A DNA stretch of 61,793 nt from Pseudomonadota bacterium (GTDB lineage: Bacteria; Pseudomonadota; Gammaproteobacteria; Steroidobacterales; Steroidobacteraceae). The notes beneath the pieces are model-generated. The model worked only from the letters and a program-made list of their open reading frames with translations, was not told where the DNA came from and searched no databases. Below, in pieces: positions 35,296 to 46,644 of the stretch. Each line of letters opens with the position of its first letter. Position 1 is the stretch's first letter. The translations under genes were made by a program, and so were the position numbers. The DNA is taken from positions 1-61,793 of the forward strand of contig CANGJP010000008.1 in the NCBI GenBank assembly GCA_947454465.1, in the 5' to 3' direction.

Positions 35296-38073
35296 ATGGA
35301 CAAATCCTACTCCCCACGCGATATCGAACAGCCCATCTACCAAAAATGGGAAGCCAATGGCTGGTTCAAACCCAGTGGCACCGGTTCGCCTTACTGCATC
35401 ATGATCCCGCCACCCAATGTCACTGGTACGCTACACATGGGTCATGCCTTCCAGCACACACTGATGGACACGCTCACGCGCTTACACCGCATGCAGGGCG
35501 ACAACACTCTCTGGCAACCCGGCACCGATCACGCCGGCATCGCCACGCAAATGGTGGTGGAACGTCAACTCAACGCGCAGGGCAAAAACCGTCACGATCT
35601 CGGCCGTGAAAAATTCATCGAGCGTGTCTGGGAATGGAAAGCGGAATCCGGCGGCACGATCAACAAGCAGATGCGTCGACTGGGTAATTCCGTAGACTGG
35701 GAACGTGATCGTTTCACCATGGACGAAGGCCTGTCCAAGGCCGTCACCGAAGTGTTCGTGAAACTCCATGAAGAAAAACTCATTTATCGCGGCAAGCGAC
35801 TGGTCAACTGGGACCCGGTGCTGCACACCGCACTGTCTGACCTGGAAGTATTGAGCGAGCCAGAGAAAGGTTCACTGTGGCATTTCAAATATCCACTGGC
35901 TGATGGCACAGGTCATCTTGTTGTGGCCACCACCCGTCCGGAAACCATGCTCGGCGACACTGCGGTGGCCGTGCATCCAGATGACGAACGCTACCAACAT
36001 CTTATCGGTAAGCAGATCAAACTACCTCTGACCGATCGTCTGATTCCTATCGTGGCGGATGATTATGTCGATCGCGAATTCGGAACGGGTTGCGTAAAGA
36101 TTACACCTGCACACGACTTCAACGACTACGAACTGGGCAAGCGCCACAACTTACCGTTAATTAATATTTTTGATGCAAGCGCTCACTTGAATGATGCTGT
36201 ACCTGCGGCATATCAAGGACTAGAGCGCTTTGCTGCACGTAAGAAAATTGTTGCTGATCTGGAAGCATTAAATCTAGTGGAAAAGATTGATCCACACACC
36301 TTGCCCGTACCGCGTGGTGATCGCAGTGGCGCGGTCTTAGAACCGTGGCTGACTGACCAATGGTATGTGCGCATTGCACCGCTGGCTGAACCGGCTATTA
36401 AATGCGTAGAAGATGGCCGGATCAAATTCGTGCCAGATAACTGGAGCAAAACTTATTACCAGTGGATGCACAACATTCAGGACTGGTGCATCAGCCGTCA
36501 GCTGTGGTGGGGCCATCGCGTACCGGCATGGTATGACGATGCAGGCAACATCTATGTAGCCCGCAACGAAGCGGATGCACAACAGCAGGCAACACAGAAA
36601 CATGGCAAAGCCGTTGCACTGAAGCAGGATGATGACGTACTCGACACCTGGTTCTCATCTGCCCTGTGGCCGTTCTCCACACTGGGCTGGCCGGAACAAA
36701 CACCGGAACTGAAAACCTTCTATCCGACGAATGTACTGGTCACCGGCTTTGACATCATTTTCTTCTGGGTTGCCAGAATGATCATGATGGGCCTGAAATT
36801 CACCGGCGAGGTGCCATTCAAAGAGGTGTACATCACCGGCCTGATTCGTGATGAAAACGGCGACAAGATGTCTAAGTCCAAAGGCAACATCATCGATCCA
36901 TTGGATTTGATCGACGGCATTGATCTGGAAGCACTGGTCGCCAAACGTACCAGTGGCATGATGCAACCTCACCTTAAAGATAAAATTGAAAAAGCCACGC
37001 GCAAGCAATTCCCGCAGGGCATCCCTTCGTATGGAACAGACGCACTGCGCTTTACCTTCGCAGCACTGGCCACGCAAGGACGTGACATTCGTTTCGATCT
37101 TGGCCGTATCGAAGGCTATCGGAATTTCTGCAACAAACTGTGGAATGCCGCCCGCTATGTACTAATGAATACTGAAGGCCAGGACTGTGGCACCAGCGGC
37201 GCCTGTGACTACTCGGTCGCCGACCGGTGGATTCGTTCACGCTTGGGCCATACCATCGAACAGACTCGTAAACGTTTTGATGAATACCGTTTTGATCTAG
37301 CCTCACAAACACTCTATGAATTTGCTTGGTATGAATACTGCGATTGGTATCTCGAACTATGCAAACCCGTACTGCAATCCGACTCAGCCACTGCACAAGA
37401 AAAACGCGGCACGCGCCAAACCTTGCTACATGTATTTGAAGCCTATTTGCGTTTACTGCATCCGTTGATGCCATTTATTACTGAAGAAATTTGGCAAGCG
37501 ATTGCACCGCTTGCCGGTAAGTCCGGTACGACCATCATGTTGCAGTCGTACCCAAAAACAGAAGACTTCCCGATTGACCTGGCCGCCGATAATGCCATTG
37601 CACCGATCAAAGCAGCCATTCTTGGCCCACGCCAAATTCGTGGTCAGTTAGACGTACCGCAATCACGCAAGATCACGCTCTACTTTAAAGCCTCACAAGC
37701 TGGAGATTGGCAAGCCATTACTGACAACTTAACCTTAGTACAAGGCGCAGCCAATGTTTCTGACATCATTGAAGTCAATGATGAAGGAAGCTTACCGCCC
37801 ACTGCCTTGCAAGTCGTTGATGGTCGATCGCTTTATGCGCCATTAAAAGAACTGATCGATGATATTGATGCCGAATTGGCGCGCATTGAAAAACGCAAAG
37901 CCAAAACTGCACAAGAACTTGGCAAGTGCGAAAACAAACTCAGCAATGCCAACTTCGTGGCTAATGCGCCCGCAGAAGTAGTGGAACAGGAACGCGCCCG
38001 CATTGCCGCATTCAAGGCTGAGTTAGCGCAACTCGAAGAGCAGGCAAAACGCGTAGCCACCCTGCGCAGCTAA
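35296..38073 (+). CDS. valS: Valyl-tRNA synthetase
   Basis: Class Ia aminoacyl-tRNA synthetase charging tRNA-Val, 925 aa. The HIGH motif is [14 protein letters not shown] (about 40-53) and the KMSKS motif is [13 protein letters not shown]1 editing domain for removal of mischarged threonine lies between them ([17 protein letters not shown]). The C-terminal coiled-coil arm (about 855-922, rich in Glu, Lys and Ala) is complete. A strong terminator follows. holC and pepA, its frequent neighbours elsewhere, are absent. Confidence 0.98.
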   Translation: MDKSYSPRDIEQPIYQKWEANGWFKPSGTGSPYCIMIPPPNVTGTLHMGHAFQHTLMDTLTRLHRMQGDNTLWQPGTDHAGIATQMVVERQLNAQGKNRHDLGREKFIERVWEWKAESGGTINKQMRRLGNSVDWERDRFTMDEGLSKAVTEVFVKLHEEKLIYRGKRLVNWDPVLHTALSDLEVLSEPEKGSLWHFKYPLADGTGHLVVATTRPETMLGDTAVAVHPDDERYQHLIGKQIKLPLTDRLIPIVADDYVDREFGTGCVKITPAHDFNDYELGKRHNLPLINIFDASAHLNDAVPAAYQGLERFAARKKIVADLEALNLVEKIDPHTLPVPRGDRSGAVLEPWLTDQWYVRIAPLAEPAIKCVEDGRIKFVPDNWSKTYYQWMHNIQDWCISRQLWWGHRVPAWYDDAGNIYVARNEADAQQQATQKHGKAVALKQDDDVLDTWFSSALWPFSTLGWPEQTPELKTFYPTNVLVTGFDIIFFWVARMIMMGLKFTGEVPFKEVYITGLIRDENGDKMSKSKGNIIDPLDLIDGIDLEALVAKRTSGMMQPHLKDKIEKATRKQFPQGIPSYGTDALRFTFAALATQGRDIRFDLGRIEGYRNFCNKLWNAARYVLMNTEGQDCGTSGACDYSVADRWIRSRLGHTIEQTRKRFDEYRFDLASQTLYEFAWYEYCDWYLELCKPVLQSDSATAQEKRGTRQTLLHVFEAYLRLLHPLMPFITEEIWQAIAPLAGKSGTTIMLQSYPKTEDFPIDLAADNAIAPIKAAILGPRQIRGQLDVPQSRKITLYFKASQAGDWQAITDNLTLVQGAANVSDIIEVNDEGSLPPTALQVVDGRSLYAPLKELIDDIDAELARIEKRKAKTAQELGKCENKLSNANFVANAPAEVVEQERARIAAFKAELAQLEEQAKRVATLRS

Positions 38074-38088
38074 AGCCCTACCGCACCC

Positions 38089-38121
38089 AGTTGCTCTCTG
38101 TCCTTACGGAGAGCAACTTTG
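38089..38121 (+). terminator. Rho-independent terminator of valS
   Basis: A 10-bp stem (38089-38098 with 38109-38118), a 10-base loop and a short T run lie 15 bp past the valS stop. Confidence 0.8.
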
Positions 38122-38290
38122 TGGTATGTTCGTTTTGAATGTTTACAGCTAAATGAAGGTGACGCCTATTCATTGCTCATTGCAACCTAATTTCAGTTTG
38201 ACCGCCTATGGAGCACCTAGTCACACCACGCGACAATAACCCCATGCCGCCCTTACGCCTGCCCAGTACTGTTTTGTTAATGCATAACGA

Positions 38291-39001
38291 ATGATGCCCA
38301 ACTGGCTATCCCTCACCGCCACTGAAATACAAGCGCTACAACTTAGCGTGAGCATCGCCTTGCGTAGCGTCGTGTTTAACCTTCCTATCGGCATTGGCAT
38401 TGCTTGGCTGCTTACTCGCCGACGTTTTCCCGGTCGCCTATTTTTTGATGCAATCGTGCACTTACCATTGGTCTTACCACCCGTGGTGATCGGCTATGTG
38501 TTGTTAATGCTATTGGGTATTCGCAGCCCGATTGGTGCATGGTTATTTGATCACTTCAACATACGACTGGTCTTCACTAGCACCGGCGCAGCTGTTGCCA
38601 CGGCCGTGATGTCGCTTCCACTGATGGTGCGTTCAATACGCATTGCGTTGGAGGGGGTAGACCGCGGTTTGGAACAGGCAGCGCGCACCCTTGGCGCCAG
38701 CGCGATGAATTGCTTTTGTACCGTTACCCTGCCCTTAATGTTACCGGGTGTTCTAGCGGGTATCGTGACCGCATTCTCCGCAGGCTTAGGTGAGTTCGGC
38801 GCCGTGATCACTTTTGTGGGCAATGTTCCCGGTGAAACGCAAACCCTACCCCTTGCCCTGTATTCCGCCTTACAGTCACCCAGCGGTAGCAGCACGGCGG
38901 CGCATTTAGCGACTCTGTCCTGTTTACTTGGCTTAACGGGCTTAGTGCTGGCCGAAGTGCTCGCCCGCTCATTACGGCGCCATTTTGGACACACCGTATG
39001 A
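38291..39001 (+). CDS. modB: Molybdate ABC transporter permease
   Basis: Inner-membrane permease of 236 aa with about five to six hydrophobic segments. LPIGIGIAWLLTRRRFPG near the N-terminus and LEQAARTLGASAMNCFCTV, the EAA loop for ModC, are typical. The periplasmic-side LGEFGAVITFVGNVPG is the ModB/CysT-type signature. It opens the modBCA unit. The 170 bp upstream after the valS terminator contain no recognisable ModE site or molybdenum-cofactor riboswitch. Confidence 0.94.
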   Translation: MMPNWLSLTATEIQALQLSVSIALRSVVFNLPIGIGIAWLLTRRRFPGRLFFDAIVHLPLVLPPVVIGYVLLMLLGIRSPIGAWLFDHFNIRLVFTSTGAAVATAVMSLPLMVRSIRIALEGVDRGLEQAARTLGASAMNCFCTVTLPLMLPGVLAGIVTAFSAGLGEFGAVITFVGNVPGETQTLPLALYSALQSPSGSSTAAHLATLSCLLGLTGLVLAEVLARSLRRHFGHTV

Positions 39002-39011
39002 GTCGCCCATC

Positions 39012-40127
39012 ATGTTAACTGTAGAGCTGACTAAACAGCAGGGAGACTTCAGCCTCTCCGTGCAATTTAAGATGACCGACTCGGGTGTCATGGCCCTGTT
39101 CGGCCGCTCCGGCTGTGGCAAAAGCACTATCGTGAATTTACTTGCAGGACTCGTATCTGCTGATTCGGGTTATATCAAGCTTGACGACAACGTACTGCTG
39201 GATACCACCCGTCGCATCAATCAACCTCCAGAGCATCGTCGCATTGGCTATGTCTTTCAGGATGCACGCTTATTTCCACATTACAACGTGGAGGGCAACC
39301 TTCGCTATGGACTGCAGCGTAACAAACAGCATTCCGTCCGTTTCCAATTCGACACGGTTGTTCAGTTACTTGGCCTAACCCCTTTGTTATTGCGACACAC
39401 CCAACACTTATCCGGTGGAGAAAAGCAGCGAGTAGCTCTCGGCCGTGCGCTGCTGTCTCAGCCGCGCCTGCTGTTACTGGATGAACCTCTCGCCTCACTC
39501 GATGGAGTACATCGTGAAGAACTGCTGCCTTATCTGGCAGAAATACGGGATGAACTGAACATTCCAATGATCTACGTCAGCCATCAATTTGATGAACTAC
39601 TGCATCTGGCCACGGAAGTGTTATTACTACAGCACGGTCAGGTCATCACACAAGGCGATCTCCCAGCAATCAGTAGGCGACCCGAACTGCGTTCACTCAT
39701 TGGCAACGATGCACTGGGCGTGGTCATTGAAGGACAGGTGCAGACGATTGATCACCCCAGCGGACTAGCTCAACTTGCTATCGGCGATGCCATACTGAAC
39801 GTGAACATCGGCACTCTACAAACGGGCCAACGCTTGCGAGTGCAATTACTGGCACGCGACTTGATCCTCGCCACCTCAATGCCCCATGGACTGAGCGTGC
39901 GCAACATCATACGAGGGAGCATCGTTAGCCTCACACCAGATGAGCCCTACGCCGTACTGGTGAATATCGACATTGGTGGTGCGACGCTCGTGGCTCGTAT
40001 CACCACTGTTGCCGCAAGCGAATTACACCTGCGTAGTGGATTACCTATCTGGGTGTTAGTCAAAACCGTGACCCTACGTGGCCATGTTTACCCCAGCATA
40101 AACCGTCTCCAACAACAGCTCACCTGA
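39012..40127 (+). CDS. modC: Molybdate ABC transporter ATP-binding protein
   Basis: ATPase of 371 aa. Walker A is LFGRSGCGKSTIVN, the Q-loop is YVFQDARLFPHYNVEGNL, the signature is LSGGEKQRVALGRAL, Walker B is LLLLDEPLASLD, and the switch His is in YVSHQFDE. The C-terminal part (about 290-365) is the Mop/TOBE domain that senses intracellular molybdate. The ATG at 39012, 10 bp after the modB stop, is used. An upstream TTG within modB is the alternative. Confidence 0.94.
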   Translation: MLTVELTKQQGDFSLSVQFKMTDSGVMALFGRSGCGKSTIVNLLAGLVSADSGYIKLDDNVLLDTTRRINQPPEHRRIGYVFQDARLFPHYNVEGNLRYGLQRNKQHSVRFQFDTVVQLLGLTPLLLRHTQHLSGGEKQRVALGRALLSQPRLLLLDEPLASLDGVHREELLPYLAEIRDELNIPMIYVSHQFDELLHLATEVLLLQHGQVITQGDLPAISRRPELRSLIGNDALGVVIEGQVQTIDHPSGLAQLAIGDAILNVNIGTLQTGQRLRVQLLARDLILATSMPHGLSVRNIIRGSIVSLTPDEPYAVLVNIDIGGATLVARITTVAASELHLRSGLPIWVLVKTVTLRGHVYPSINRLQQQLT

Positions 40128-40147
40128 AACGCGCCACTGCAACCCGT

Positions 40148-40915
40148 ATGCGTGCTTTACCTTTAACCCTGATACTGCTGTTTGCAGCAATGATTGCACC
40201 ACCCTCTTCAGCCGCGTCGGCACCTGCTCCGTTATTGATCTACGCTGCATCCTCGCTCACTGATGCACTCAATCAAATCGGCCAGGCATTTGAAATACAC
40301 ACCCATCAGCCCGTTAAATTTTCGTTCGCCTCGAGTGGAACTTTGGCCAAGCAAATTGAAGCGGGCGCTCAAGCTGATGTGTTTTTCTCAGCAGACACTG
40401 AATGGATGGACTATCTGCAAGCTCGCAAGCTGATCAACCTGCAAAGCCGCGATGATCTATTGACCAATCGATTAGTCCTCATTGCGCCAACTGATAGCCA
40501 ACTGCATCTTAAGATTACTCAGGCATTCCCGCTCGCCGCTGCACTGGGCACAGGTCACTTATCCACCGGCGATCCTGATTCGGTACCTGTTGGCAAGTAT
40601 GCCCGCACGGCATTAATCAACCTCGGTGTATGGAATGATATTGCACCCCAAGTAGTACGCAGCGATTCAGCACGCAACGCACTGGCCTTCGTCGAAAGAG
40701 GAGAAGCTCCACTCGGTATCGTCTATGCAACGGACGCCTTCACAACCAAACACGTGAAGATCATTGATTATTTTCCAGCCAGCAGCCATCCGGCCATTGT
40801 GTACCCCGTGGCACTAACCCGCACGGCCCATGGTGATGCCGGCAAATTTATGGATTTTATGCGCAGCCCAATGGGCAAATCGATTTTCATCAAGCACGGA
40901 TTCAGCGTACGCTAA
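40148..40915 (+). CDS. modA: Molybdate-binding periplasmic protein
   Basis: Periplasmic binding protein of 255 aa with a Sec signal peptide (about 1-22) ending near SSAAS. The mature part opens LLIYAASSLTDALNQIG, where the Ser residues ligate the oxyanion, as does the FASSGTLAKQIEAGAQADVFFSA region. DPDSVPVGKYA and the end MGKSIFIKHGF are family features. It is the last gene of the unit, 20 bp after modC, whereas modA usually comes first. It converges on ssb with a 48-bp gap. Confidence 0.95.
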   Translation: MRALPLTLILLFAAMIAPPSSAASAPAPLLIYAASSLTDALNQIGQAFEIHTHQPVKFSFASSGTLAKQIEAGAQADVFFSADTEWMDYLQARKLINLQSRDDLLTNRLVLIAPTDSQLHLKITQAFPLAAALGTGHLSTGDPDSVPVGKYARTALINLGVWNDIAPQVVRSDSARNALAFVERGEAPLGIVYATDAFTTKHVKIIDYFPASSHPAIVYPVALTRTAHGDAGKFMDFMRSPMGKSIFIKHGFSVR

Positions 40916-40963
40916 CCGAGGCCAATCAGCGCACGCCGCAGATATCACACACGCAACGCTACT

Positions 40964-41422
40964 TTAGAATGGGATATCGTCGTCGAAGCCAACGTCATCC
41001 GCTTGGGAGGCTGGCGAGGCAGGAGCACCACGATCAGTCGATCCACCGCTGGCACTCATGGATGACTCGCCACCACCCGCACCCCCGCGACCACCGAGCA
41101 TCTGCATTTCTCGACCTACAATTTCTGTGGTGTAACGATCCTTACCTTCTTTGTCCTGCCATTTGCGTGTGCGCAGGCTACCTTCGATATAAACCTGTGA
41201 GCCTTTACGCAGGTATTGCGAGGCAATCTCGGCCAGCTTTTCGAACAGCACCACGTTATGCCATTCGGTGCGCTCCTGCTTATCACCCGTTTGTTTATCC
41301 GTCCAACCATCGGAAGTGGCCAAACTGAAATTGGTCACAGCTTTACCGTTAGGCATGTAACGCGTTTCGGGATCTTTGCCGACATTACCCACGAGGATAA
41401 CTTTATTAATACCACGTGCCAT
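40964..41422 (-). CDS. ssb: Single-stranded DNA-binding protein
   Basis: Homotetrameric SSB, 152 aa. The OB fold spans about 4-110 ([41 protein letters not shown]), followed by a Gly/Ser-rich linker (about 110-142) and the acidic protein-interaction tip DDDIPF. The arrangement ssb-MFS-uvrA is the same as in Pseudomonas. No SOS box is recognisable upstream. Confidence 0.97.
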   Translation of the reverse strand: MARGINKVILVGNVGKDPETRYMPNGKAVTNFSLATSDGWTDKQTGDKQERTEWHNVVLFEKLAEIASQYLRKGSQVYIEGSLRTRKWQDKEGKDRYTTEIVGREMQMLGGRGGAGGGESSMSASGGSTDRGAPASPASQADDVGFDDDIPF

Positions 41423-41506
41423 GAGAACGGTACTCCGAAGTAAATCTAATGATTGAGCGGGTGATCATTGTAGTCTCTTGTCGCGGCCCGGTCAGCATCC
41501 GTTCAC

Positions 41507-42721
41507 TCAAGCGTCTGCGGCGGACAGAGTCACCACCGAGGCCCAGAGCAGTGCCATGCCGGCACTCAGCCAAAATACCCCACCATAGCCAAATCGAGCA
41601 GCGATCACGCCTCCGGCCACCGGACCACAGGCCGAGCCTAGCGACTGACAGGTCCCAAATACACCCAGCGCCGCGCCGCGATCTGACGTCGGAGCCGCTT
41701 TTGACAGGGCTGCAGGCAATCTAGCTTCAAGAAAATTAAACGCCGCAAAATACAAGGCAAAAACGATGAGCATCGGCCATAACTGCCCACTCACAACGGC
41801 TAACAGCGCCTGCGAACCAGCTGCAACCAGAATGGCGATGAGGGTGACACGGTTAGGTCGAGCCACCCGCTCGACACTCCGAACAAACAAGGCAGTGCCC
41901 ACCAACGACACTAAAAAAACCCCCAGATAAATCTGCCAGTGATCTGCCTTTGGAATACCCAAGGCATTGACCAAAATTTGGGGGACCGACATAAACGTAA
42001 CCGCCAAAATAAAATGTAGCGCAAAAACGCCTACAAAATAACTTCGCAAGCTGGCCATCCATGCCACGCGCCAGAGTGATGTTTTAGCAGCAATCTTACG
42101 ATCAACCGGATCAACATCATGAGGCGCGCCCCACTGCAGCAGCGCCAAGCCCAACAGCGCCATCACCGCCATTACACCAAATACACCATGCATACCGAGC
42201 ACCGTGTCGAGCACCGGAGCGACCACCAATGACAGTACAAAGGATGCCCCGATACTAATGCCAATAAAGGCCATGGCACGGGTACGAACTTCATCACGAG
42301 TATGATCGGCGAGCAATGCCGTCACGGCAGCTGACATGGAACCTGCACCCTGCAAGGCCCGGGCAATCACCACACCCGCAAAAGTATGGACAACCATGCC
42401 TAGCAACGAACCCAAGAGGAACAGTATCAAACCGAAGGCAATCATCGGACGCCGACCGAAACGATCAGAGCCACGACCAAACGGCAACTGAAACAACGTC
42501 TGTACCAATGCATAAGCACCCATCGCCCAACCGACCCTAACCGGTGTGGAATCAGGCAAGGACGAGACGTACAGCGACAACACCGTCAGTGGCAAAAACA
42601 GTCCTAACATGCGTGTGGCATAAATACCTGCTAAAGCCGCAACCGTTCGGCGCTCGCGCGCGCTTAGACTGTGCTTAATGGGCGCAGACTCGGGGGTGAT
42701 TAATGAATCTTCAGTGGCCAT
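41507..42721 (-). CDS. MFS family transporter
   Basis: Major facilitator of 404 aa from the ATG at 42721, about 12 transmembrane segments. An upstream extension is open but overlaps the uvrA promoter region and adds no membrane helix. The loop-2 motif is [17 protein letters not shown], the classic MFS signature, and [18 protein letters not shown] is helix 4. Substrate unknown; it is a drug/H+ antiporter-like protein. It lies between ssb and uvrA as in Pseudomonas, divergent from uvrA. Confidence 0.88.
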   Translation of the reverse strand: MATEDSLITPESAPIKHSLSARERRTVAALAGIYATRMLGLFLPLTVLSLYVSSLPDSTPVRVGWAMGAYALVQTLFQLPFGRGSDRFGRRPMIAFGLILFLLGSLLGMVVHTFAGVVIARALQGAGSMSAAVTALLADHTRDEVRTRAMAFIGISIGASFVLSLVVAPVLDTVLGMHGVFGVMAVMALLGLALLQWGAPHDVDPVDRKIAAKTSLWRVAWMASLRSYFVGVFALHFILAVTFMSVPQILVNALGIPKADHWQIYLGVFLVSLVGTALFVRSVERVARPNRVTLIAILVAAGSQALLAVVSGQLWPMLIVFALYFAAFNFLEARLPAALSKAAPTSDRGAALGVFGTCQSLGSACGPVAGGVIAARFGYGGVFWLSAGMALLWASVVTLSAADA

Positions 42722-42856
42722 AGCGTCATTGGGATCATGAATAGGTTTTGCCTGACATTTAAGCTGCGTATAGTACCAAGTCCGCTCAGACTCCAAGCAA
42801 GGTTTAAGCCTCTTGGCCAATCCTTGAACTTTTTACGCACAAGTCAGCAACACATC

Positions 42857-45745
42857 ATGTCAGAGATCCGAATTCGGGGTGCACGCACCCACAACCTGCG
42901 TAATATCGATTTAGATCTTCCGCGGGATAAACTGATTGTGTTCACCGGACTGTCGGGTTCCGGAAAATCATCGCTGGCGTTCGACACCATCTATGCCGAA
43001 GGTCAACGTCGCTACGTGGAATCGCTCTCTGCCTATGCGCGGCAATTTCTATCTGTCATGGAAAAGCCGGATGTGGACACGATTGAAGGTCTCTCTCCCG
43101 CCATTGCCATCGAGCAAAAATCAACTTCACACAATCCGCGTTCGACAGTCGGCACGGTCACTGAAATCTACGATTACCTGCGTCTGCTTTTCGCCCGTGC
43201 GGGCACGCCACGCTGCCCTGATCATCACATTGATCTTACTGCACAAACCGTCAGCCAAATGGTCGATCAAGTCCTGCAACAACCCGAGGGTACGGCGCTG
43301 TTATTGCTGGCCCCTATGATTCAAGAACGAAAAGGCGAGCATCAACAAGTTCTGGATGAACTTAAGGCGCAAGGCTTTGTGCGTGTGCGAATTGATCATC
43401 ATGTCCATGAACTGGATGCCCTGCCTAAAATGGATGCCAAACGTAAACACAGCATCGATGCGGTAGTGGATCGTTTCAAGGTACGTGCTGACCTGGCACA
43501 GCGACTCGCTGAATCCTTTGAAACCGCTCTGCGGCTGTCTAATGGCACCGCCAAAGTGGTCACCATGCCCTCTGAGGGCGATAAAAAGCCAGCGAAAGAA
43601 TGGGTGTTTTCTAATCGTTTTGCCTGCCCTGAGTGCGGCTATTCACTCATGGAGCTCGAACCTCGGCTTTTTTCATTCAATAACCCGTCTGGTGCTTGCA
43701 GCGCTTGCGATGGCTTGGGCGTACAAGAGTTTTTTGACCCTGCACGGGTCGTGCATCATCCAGAACTGTCGCTGTCAGAGGGGGCAGTACGCGGCTGGGA
43801 TCGACGCAATGCCTATTATTTCCAACTCGTCCAATCCCTAGCCAAGCATTTCAAGTTTGATGTCGATGCGGCTTACAAAAAACTACCTGCATCAGTAAAA
43901 AAACTATTACTGGATGGCACCACAGAAAAAATTGAATTTCGCTACATTGATGCAAAAGGTGGCATCACCAAACGTAGCCATACTTGGGAGGGCATCCTTC
44001 CTAACATGCAGCGTCGCTACCGCGAAACCGAATCCATGTCTGTGCGTGAAGAGCTTCGCAAATACTTGAGCAGCCGACCTTGTGCCGAATGCGGTGGCGC
44101 ACGACTCAACAAAGCCGCCTCACATGTATTTATTAGCAATCATTCCGTTTCCCATATCACTGCAATGAGTGTTGGTGCCGCACTGGACTTCTTCGAAACA
44201 CTGACCTTACCCGGATGGCGCGGTGAAATTGCCGACAAAATCCGTAAGGAAATTGCCGATCGGCTGCGTTTCCTGACTAATGTGGGCTTGGACTACCTCA
44301 CTTTAAACCGCAGCGCTGAAACACTTTCGGGCGGTGAAGCACAACGTATTCGCCTAGCCAGTCAAATTGGCTCTGGCCTTGTGGGCGTCATGTACATCCT
44401 GGATGAACCGTCGATCGGCTTGCATCAACGTGACAATGATCGGTTGCTCGCCACTTTGCTACATCTTCGAGACTTAGGAAACACAGTCATTGTCGTTGAA
44501 CATGATGAAGATGCCATACGGCATGCCGATTACGTTGTTGATCTTGGGCCTGGCGCTGGAATTCATGGTGGGCAAGTCATGTCGAAAGGCACACCGGCCG
44601 ACATTATTGCCGACCCTAATTCGATCACTGGGCAGTTTTTATCTGGCCGACGCTCCATCGCGTTACCACAACAGCGTCATCCTGCGCACAAAGACTCACA
44701 GTTGCGTGTCATCAATGCCACGGGCAATAACTTGCGTGGGGTAAGCGTGGATTTCCCCATTGGCCTGATGACCTGTGTCACTGGAGTATCAGGATCCGGT
44801 AAATCGACACTTATTAACGACACGCTATTCCAACACGTAGCCCAGCACCTTAACGATAACAGCACGGATGCCGCCCCCTGCGATGGGATTGAAGGATTGC
44901 AACACATCGACCGTGTGGTTGATATTGATCAAAGCCCGATCGGTAGAACACCTCGCTCCAATCCGGCGACGTACACCGGTGTTTTCACCGCGATACGCGA
45001 AATATATGCTCAAACTTCCGAAGCCAGATCGCGCGGTTATGAGGTGGGCCGATTTAGCTTCAATGTAAAAGGAGGTCGGTGCGAAGCCTGCGAGGGCGAC
45101 GGCGTCATCAAGGTAGAAATGCATTTTCTGCCGGACATGTATGTGCCCTGTGACGTTTGTAAGGGCAAACGCTATAACCGAGAAACACTCGACATTCACT
45201 ACAAGGGAAAAAACATTCATGAAGTCCTAGAGATGACCGTTGAAGATGGCTTGACCTTTTTTAACGCTATCCCTCCCATTGCCAGTAAGCTACAAACACT
45301 GATGGATGTAGGGCTGTCGTATATACGATTAGGACAAAACGCCACCACACTTTCCGGGGGCGAAGCCCAACGCGTCAAGCTAGCCAAGGAACTCTCCAAA
45401 CGCTCTACCGGTCGTACACTCTATATCCTCGACGAACCTACGACAGGTCTGCATTTCCACGACATCGAGCAATTGCTGAAAGTGCTCCACCGCCTGCGCG
45501 ATGAAGGCAACACCATCATCGTAATCGAACACAATTTAGATGTTATTAAAACCGCCGACTGGATTATTGACCTTGGCCCTGAGGGTGGCAGCGGCGGCGG
45601 CGAGGTGATTGCCTGCGGGACTCCGGAACAAATTACCACCGTAAAGCGATCTCACACAGGGCACTATTTAGCTCCAGTGCTGAAACGCACTCAACCAAAC
45701 ATCCAGGAGCGCAACTCAACGGGGCGTGGGTCTCATCGGCGATGA
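42857..45745 (+). CDS. uvrA: UvrABC excinuclease subunit A
   Basis: DNA damage-recognition ATPase of nucleotide excision repair, 962 aa. The start is the ATG at 42857 ([17 protein letters not shown]), since the upstream open stretch of about 40 codons is not conserved. It has two ABC units: Walker [16 protein letters not shown] and [15 protein letters not shown], and signatures [15 protein letters not shown] and [15 protein letters not shown]. Zinc modules are at CPECGYS with CSACDGLG, and at CEACEGDG with CDVCKGKRY. The C-terminus is about 20 residues longer than in E. coli and overlaps the GNAT gene by 30 bp. No LexA box is evident. Confidence 0.97.
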   Translation: MSEIRIRGARTHNLRNIDLDLPRDKLIVFTGLSGSGKSSLAFDTIYAEGQRRYVESLSAYARQFLSVMEKPDVDTIEGLSPAIAIEQKSTSHNPRSTVGTVTEIYDYLRLLFARAGTPRCPDHHIDLTAQTVSQMVDQVLQQPEGTALLLLAPMIQERKGEHQQVLDELKAQGFVRVRIDHHVHELDALPKMDAKRKHSIDAVVDRFKVRADLAQRLAESFETALRLSNGTAKVVTMPSEGDKKPAKEWVFSNRFACPECGYSLMELEPRLFSFNNPSGACSACDGLGVQEFFDPARVVHHPELSLSEGAVRGWDRRNAYYFQLVQSLAKHFKFDVDAAYKKLPASVKKLLLDGTTEKIEFRYIDAKGGITKRSHTWEGILPNMQRRYRETESMSVREELRKYLSSRPCAECGGARLNKAASHVFISNHSVSHITAMSVGAALDFFETLTLPGWRGEIADKIRKEIADRLRFLTNVGLDYLTLNRSAETLSGGEAQRIRLASQIGSGLVGVMYILDEPSIGLHQRDNDRLLATLLHLRDLGNTVIVVEHDEDAIRHADYVVDLGPGAGIHGGQVMSKGTPADIIADPNSITGQFLSGRRSIALPQQRHPAHKDSQLRVINATGNNLRGVSVDFPIGLMTCVTGVSGSGKSTLINDTLFQHVAQHLNDNSTDAAPCDGIEGLQHIDRVVDIDQSPIGRTPRSNPATYTGVFTAIREIYAQTSEARSRGYEVGRFSFNVKGGRCEACEGDGVIKVEMHFLPDMYVPCDVCKGKRYNRETLDIHYKGKNIHEVLEMTVEDGLTFFNAIPPIASKLQTLMDVGLSYIRLGQNATTLSGGEAQRVKLAKELSKRSTGRTLYILDEPTTGLHFHDIEQLLKVLHRLRDEGNTIIVIEHNLDVIKTADWIIDLGPEGGSGGGEVIACGTPEQITTVKRSHTGHYLAPVLKRTQPNIQERNSTGRGSHRR

Positions 45746-46237
45746 ATCAAAGTACTGCCTAACTTCACCATTCTCGATACGTTCACGGAATTGGCCTGCA
45801 GAACACGCCCTAACTACCGATCGCCAAAATGCGATGGAATTTTTGTTGGTTGCATTCTCAACAATTTCCCAGCGTCCCGCGAAGCGTTTGAATATCAGCT
45901 CTGCGGCCTCACGACCGACGCCTAAACGACGAGATGAAGCGATAATAAAAAACTCACTCATACGGTAGTCAACCTGACTACGCCATTGCCCTGCGGGCTT
46001 GGCTATCACCGCAAATCCAACCGGACGGTCTTGCTTCATCAGCACTAAAGGAATCGAACTATCGTCTTTAAACCAGCCTGATAGTAAATCCGACTGATAT
46101 CCACCTTCACTGAATACGGGGTATTTACCAGTGTGAGACAACCCTGCCGTGAGGGAGTCAACGTACTCTGGAAAGACGCGCTCCATCCAGCGACGCCCCT
46201 CAACAGAACTGCGAACTTCACGCAAACTAACGGGCAC
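45716..46237 (-). CDS. GNAT family N-acetyltransferase
   Basis: This 173-aa protein has the GNAT fold. VGFAVIAKP is the beta4-like strand, [19 protein letters not shown] is the acetyl-CoA loop (motif A), and [12 protein letters not shown] is motif B. The substrate is unknown. The start is a GTG at 46237 preceded by AGGG. It overlaps the 3' end of uvrA on the opposite strand by 30 bp. The terminator of the small lipoprotein gene lies just upstream. Confidence 0.82.
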   Translation of the reverse strand: MPVSLREVRSSVEGRRWMERVFPEYVDSLTAGLSHTGKYPVFSEGGYQSDLLSGWFKDDSSIPLVLMKQDRPVGFAVIAKPAGQWRSQVDYRMSEFFIIASSRRLGVGREAAELIFKRFAGRWEIVENATNKNSIAFWRSVVRACSAGQFRERIENGEVRQYFDSSPMRPTPR

Positions 46238-46261
46238 AATCCAAACCCTATCCTCAAATAA

Positions 46262-46296
46262 AACAAAAGGCGGATGGGCTTACACCCATCCGCCTC
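46262..46296 (-). terminator. Rho-independent terminator of the small lipoprotein gene
   Basis: An 11-bp perfect GC-rich stem (46269-46279 with 46286-46296) has a 6-base loop. Read on the minus strand it is followed by TTTTGTTTT. It ends transcripts of the gene at 46322-46528. Confidence 0.9.
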
Positions 46297-46321
46297 GATT
46301 CATCAAGTAATCAAAAAAAGA

Positions 46322-46528
46322 TTACTTAGCAGCAGGAGCTGAAGAAGCAGCAGCGGCTTCAGGAGCTGGAGCAGCGGCTTCAGGAGCTGGAGCAGCAGGA
46401 GCTTCAGCAACAGGAGCTGGAGCAGCAGGAGCTTCAGCAACAGGAGCAGCAGGAGCTTCTTCCTTCTTAGCACAAGCAGACAGGGCCAGAGCAGCAACCA
46501 AAGCGCTGATTACTAATTTTGCGTTCAT
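46322..46528 (-). CDS. Small Ala/Pro-repeat lipoprotein
   Basis: A 68-aa lipoprotein. The signal sequence ends in the lipobox LSAC with Cys19, followed by AKKEEAPAAP. From about residue 24 the protein is a low-complexity repeat of EAPAAPAP and EAAAPAP blocks, encoded by tandem DNA repeats of 21 and 30 bp. Lys at the +2/+3 positions rather than Asp suggests outer-membrane sorting. It has its own promoter and terminator and is probably a well-expressed monocistronic gene. Function unknown; similar short Ala/Pro lipoproteins are common in gammaproteobacteria. Confidence 0.85.
   Translation of the reverse strand: MNAKLVISALVAALALSACAKKEEAPAAPVAEAPAAPAPVAEAPAAPAPEAAAPAPEAAAASSAPAAK
46354..46440. 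repeat. Tandem repeats inside the small lipoprotein gene
   Basis: A 21-bp unit occurs twice at 46354-46395 and a 30-bp unit is repeated exactly at 46381-46410 and 46411-46440, overlapping at 46381-46395. All stay in frame and encode Ala/Pro/Glu blocks. Copy number could vary between strains. Confidence 0.8.
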
Positions 46529-46615
46529 GTGTGGTGTTCCAATATTAAGTTGATCGGGAGTCAGTAACTGTCAACGCACTTCGGCAATGGATGCCTCGGC
46601 TTATTGAGCATAGCC

Positions 46616-46644
46616 ATTGTATTAAGTTTATTTATCTATTTGAA
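46616..46644 (-). promoter_or_regulatory. Putative promoter of the small lipoprotein gene
   Basis: On the minus strand the -35 box TTCAAA (46639-46644) and the -10 box TACAAT (46616-46621) are 17 bp apart. The leader to the ATG at 46528 would be about 80 bases. The surrounding sequence is AT-rich. Confidence 0.5.

Noticed and set aside
38122-38290. Molybdenum-cofactor riboswitch or ModE box upstream of modB
   Set aside because: No recognisable ModE dyad or riboswitch core could be read by eye in the 169 bp.
42737-42856. N-terminal extension of uvrA by 40 codons
   Set aside because: UvrA proteins begin at the [14 protein letters not shown]-like sequence, and the extension lies in the shared promoter region.
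42722-42856. LexA box between the MFS gene and uvrA
   Set aside because: No CTG-N10-CAG-type site with an acceptable match is present.
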